This document shows positions 6,001 through 7,478 of a stretch of DNA of 7,478 nt, piece by piece (position 1 is the stretch's first letter; each line of letters opens with the position of its first letter). The notes beneath the pieces are model-generated. The model searched no databases. It saw only the letters and a list, made by a program, of their open reading frames with translations, and was not told the origin of the DNA. Where the stretch lies: the NCBI GenBank assembly GCA_003645495.1, contig QNFK01000078.1, positions 1 through 7,478 of the forward strand. The letters run 5' to 3'. The translations under genes were made by a program, and so were the position numbers. The DNA comes from Gammaproteobacteria bacterium. Its GTDB lineage: Bacteria > Pseudomonadota > Gammaproteobacteria > Steroidobacterales > Woeseiaceae.

Positions 6001-7478
6001 CTAGTTTACCGAATCACTTCGCAATGACGTTTCGTGATCAATACTCAGAGCGTGGCTTGTAAATTCCTGGAACGCCGCTGCAAGAATATCTGACTCGGAC
6101 CATTCATCACGCGCGAAATCCTTTACGAGTTTCCGATCGGACAAAACCAGTATGCGGTTACACACCGTCATGAGTTCTTCAATCTCACTTGATGCGACTA
6201 GCACCGTTTTACCTCTGCTCTGCAGTTCGAACAATAGATCGTAAATCCGGTTTTTCGTGCCTACATCCACGCCCCGGGTTGGCTCGTCAAGCAAGAAGAT
6301 GTCTGAATCACAATGGAGCCAGCGCGCGATCAGCGCTTTTTGCTGATTGCCTCCGCTGAGTTGCTCGATATCCTGGTCGAGACTGGCACACTTGATAGCG
6401 AGCTTGTTGACCAATTCCACACCCACCTCCTTTTCAAGGGCTCTGTCGATCCGTCCAAAGGATGACGAAACCCTGTCGATACCTGGCAACGTCATATTGG
6501 CCAGGACTGACTGGCCGGACAAAATACCCATGGACTTGCGATCTTCTGCGAGAAATCCGATTCCTTCACTTACCGCATGACTTGCATTTCTTACAATCGT
6601 CATTCCGTCTGCCGTGCAACGAGTGACACATCCACGTCTTAGTTTTGCCAGTCCAAACAGCGCTTCCAGCAACTCACTTCGACCCGCACCCGCGAGCCCG
6701 GCGATACCAATGATTTCTCCTTTGTGACAGGTAAATGTGATCGCGTGCGGCAACTCATCAGTTGTTATCGCCTGCACCTTGAGAACCGCAACATTTTCCG
6801 TTTTATTCGTAGCCGATTTCTGCGACTCCTGCGGAGTTCGCCCTGACATTTGCTCAAATATGTCAGCCACCGTCATCGTGTGCGCAGGCGCAGATGTCAC
6901 GACTTGCCCGTCTCGCAAAACAGATACGGTATCCGCAACGGCTAGAATGTCATTCAGTCGGTGGCTTATATATATGACTGATGTCCCCCTGGCAGAAACA
7001 TCTGCAATCAATTCGTGGAGATGATCAGCCTGCGGGCCGGTTAGCGCAGCTGTTGGCTCATCCAGAATCAGCAAACGACAATCGATCGAAAGTGCCTTGG
7101 CAAGTTCCAGGAGCTGCTGCTCGGAAATACTGAGAGATTCCGCAGAAGTTTCGGGAGAAATCCCGGTAAGCCCTACCAGTCGCAGCATATTGCAGGCGTG
7201 TTCGTAAAGCCGGCCACGCAGAATGACAGAATTCCGCTGCGGCAAATCGCGCAGCCCAATATTTTCGGCCACGCTGAGCGTTTCAATAATGCTGAGTTCC
7301 TGCGCCGTAAATGATATGCCCGCAGCGAACCCATCGCCTGGACCGGATGGATCGCATTCGACCCCATCAAGGAATATCTCACCGCTGTCTCTTGGCAAAA
7401 GGCCAGTCAGGATATTTACCAGCGTTGATTTTCCGGCACCGTTTTCGCCAACAATCGCGTGAATTTCTCCACGCCTGA
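6001..7478 (-). CDS. Ribose/simple-sugar type ABC transporter ATPase, two ATPase domains (RbsA family; 5' end outside window)
   Basis: The frame is open from the right edge (first full codon at 7474-7476) to the TAG at 6001-6003 and gives 491 residues. Compared with E. coli RbsA (501), only about 25-30 N-terminal residues are missing. Numbered from the first visible residue, domain 1 has Walker A GENGAGKST (10-18), the Q-loop Gln at 59, signature LSISEQQ (115-121), Walker B LLILDEP (135-141) and the switch His at 172. Domain 2 has the degenerate Walker A GLAGAGRSE (260-268, no Lys), signature LSGGNQQK (373-380), Walker B IFLLDEP (393-399) and SSE in place of the His. This one-competent, one-degenerate pattern is normal for the family and marks sugar importers with fused ATPase domains. 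A short polar tail follows the second domain. The protein powers the permease encoded next to it from the cytoplasmic face. A TTG at 7396-7398 is an internal Leu, not the start, because Walker A lies upstream of it. Confidence 0.95.
   Translation of the reverse strand, partial: RRGEIHAIVGENGAGKSTLVNILTGLLPRDSGEIFLDGVECDPSGPGDGFAAGISFTAQELSIIETLSVAENIGLRDLPQRNSVILRGRLYEHACNMLRLVGLTGISPETSAESLSISEQQLLELAKALSIDCRLLILDEPTAALTGPQADHLHELIADVSARGTSVIYISHRLNDILAVADTVSVLRDGQVVTSAPAHTMTVADIFEQMSGRTPQESQKSATNKTENVAVLKVQAITTDELPHAITFTCHKGEIIGIAGLAGAGRSELLEALFGLAKLRRGCVTRCTADGMTIVRNASHAVSEGIGFLAEDRKSMGILSGQSVLANMTLPGIDRVSSSFGRIDRALEKEVGVELVNKLAIKCASLDQDIEQLSGGNQQKALIARWLHCDSDIFLLDEPTRGVDVGTKNRIYDLLFELQSRGKTVLVASSEIEELMTVCNRILVLSDRKLVKDFARDEWSESDILAAAFQEFTSHALSIDHETSLRSDSVN

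Noticed and set aside
5540..6004. A 154-codon + strand frame opposite the permease
   Set aside because: It is antisense to conserved permease motifs, and its Asn/Arg/His/Gln-rich product is what the antisense of a hydrophobic protein gives.
6779..6858. The degenerate second ATPase domain as a possible decayed pseudogene
   Set aside because: The region just before and through the second domain is intact. Loss of the Walker A lysine in domain 2 is normal for RbsA-type fused ATPases.

Overview
The window reads as an ordinary stretch of a proteobacterial chromosome, most likely a free-living gammaproteobacterium of moderate G+C. That placement is inferred from three things: the tyrosine-degradation gene, a long AsmA-family protein typical of Gram-negative cell envelopes, and a GTAG-type REP palindrome between convergent genes. 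No complete new system is visible. The most interesting material is structural: a roughly 70-residue internal repeat in the AsmA-family protein, a small 23-bp tandem repeat, and a REP-like element.

Left part, + strand (1-777): the 3' end of a 4-hydroxyphenylpyruvate dioxygenase gene (hppD, tyrosine catabolism) enters from the left edge. It is followed after 29 bp by a complete small VOC (glyoxalase/dioxygenase fold) gene with a good ribosome binding site. The two are probably one transcription unit. HPPD is itself a VOC-fold enzyme, so two VOC-superfamily genes lie side by side. The region 778-940 separates this unit from a convergent gene and holds the REP-like palindrome and other small hairpins.

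Centre, - strand (941-4810): one very long gene encodes a 1289-residue AsmA-family envelope protein. It has one N-terminal membrane anchor, a long periplasmic beta-rich body built from about eleven repeats of roughly 70 residues, and an AsmA-type C-terminal domain. Members of this superfamily are thought to help move or control phospholipids between the inner and outer membranes.

Right part, - strand (5042-7478): the permease and the double-ATPase subunit of a ribose/simple-sugar type ABC importer (RbsC and RbsA families) sit five bases apart in the order ATPase then permease. The ATPase gene runs off the right edge, so its first few tens of residues are missing. No solute-binding protein is present in the window, so the substrate cannot be named. 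The 231-bp gap between permease and asmA-like gene (4811-5041) holds a 3-copy 23-bp tandem repeat, a separate inverted repeat and a weak promoter candidate for the asmA-like gene. There is no gene-free stretch longer than 300 bases.
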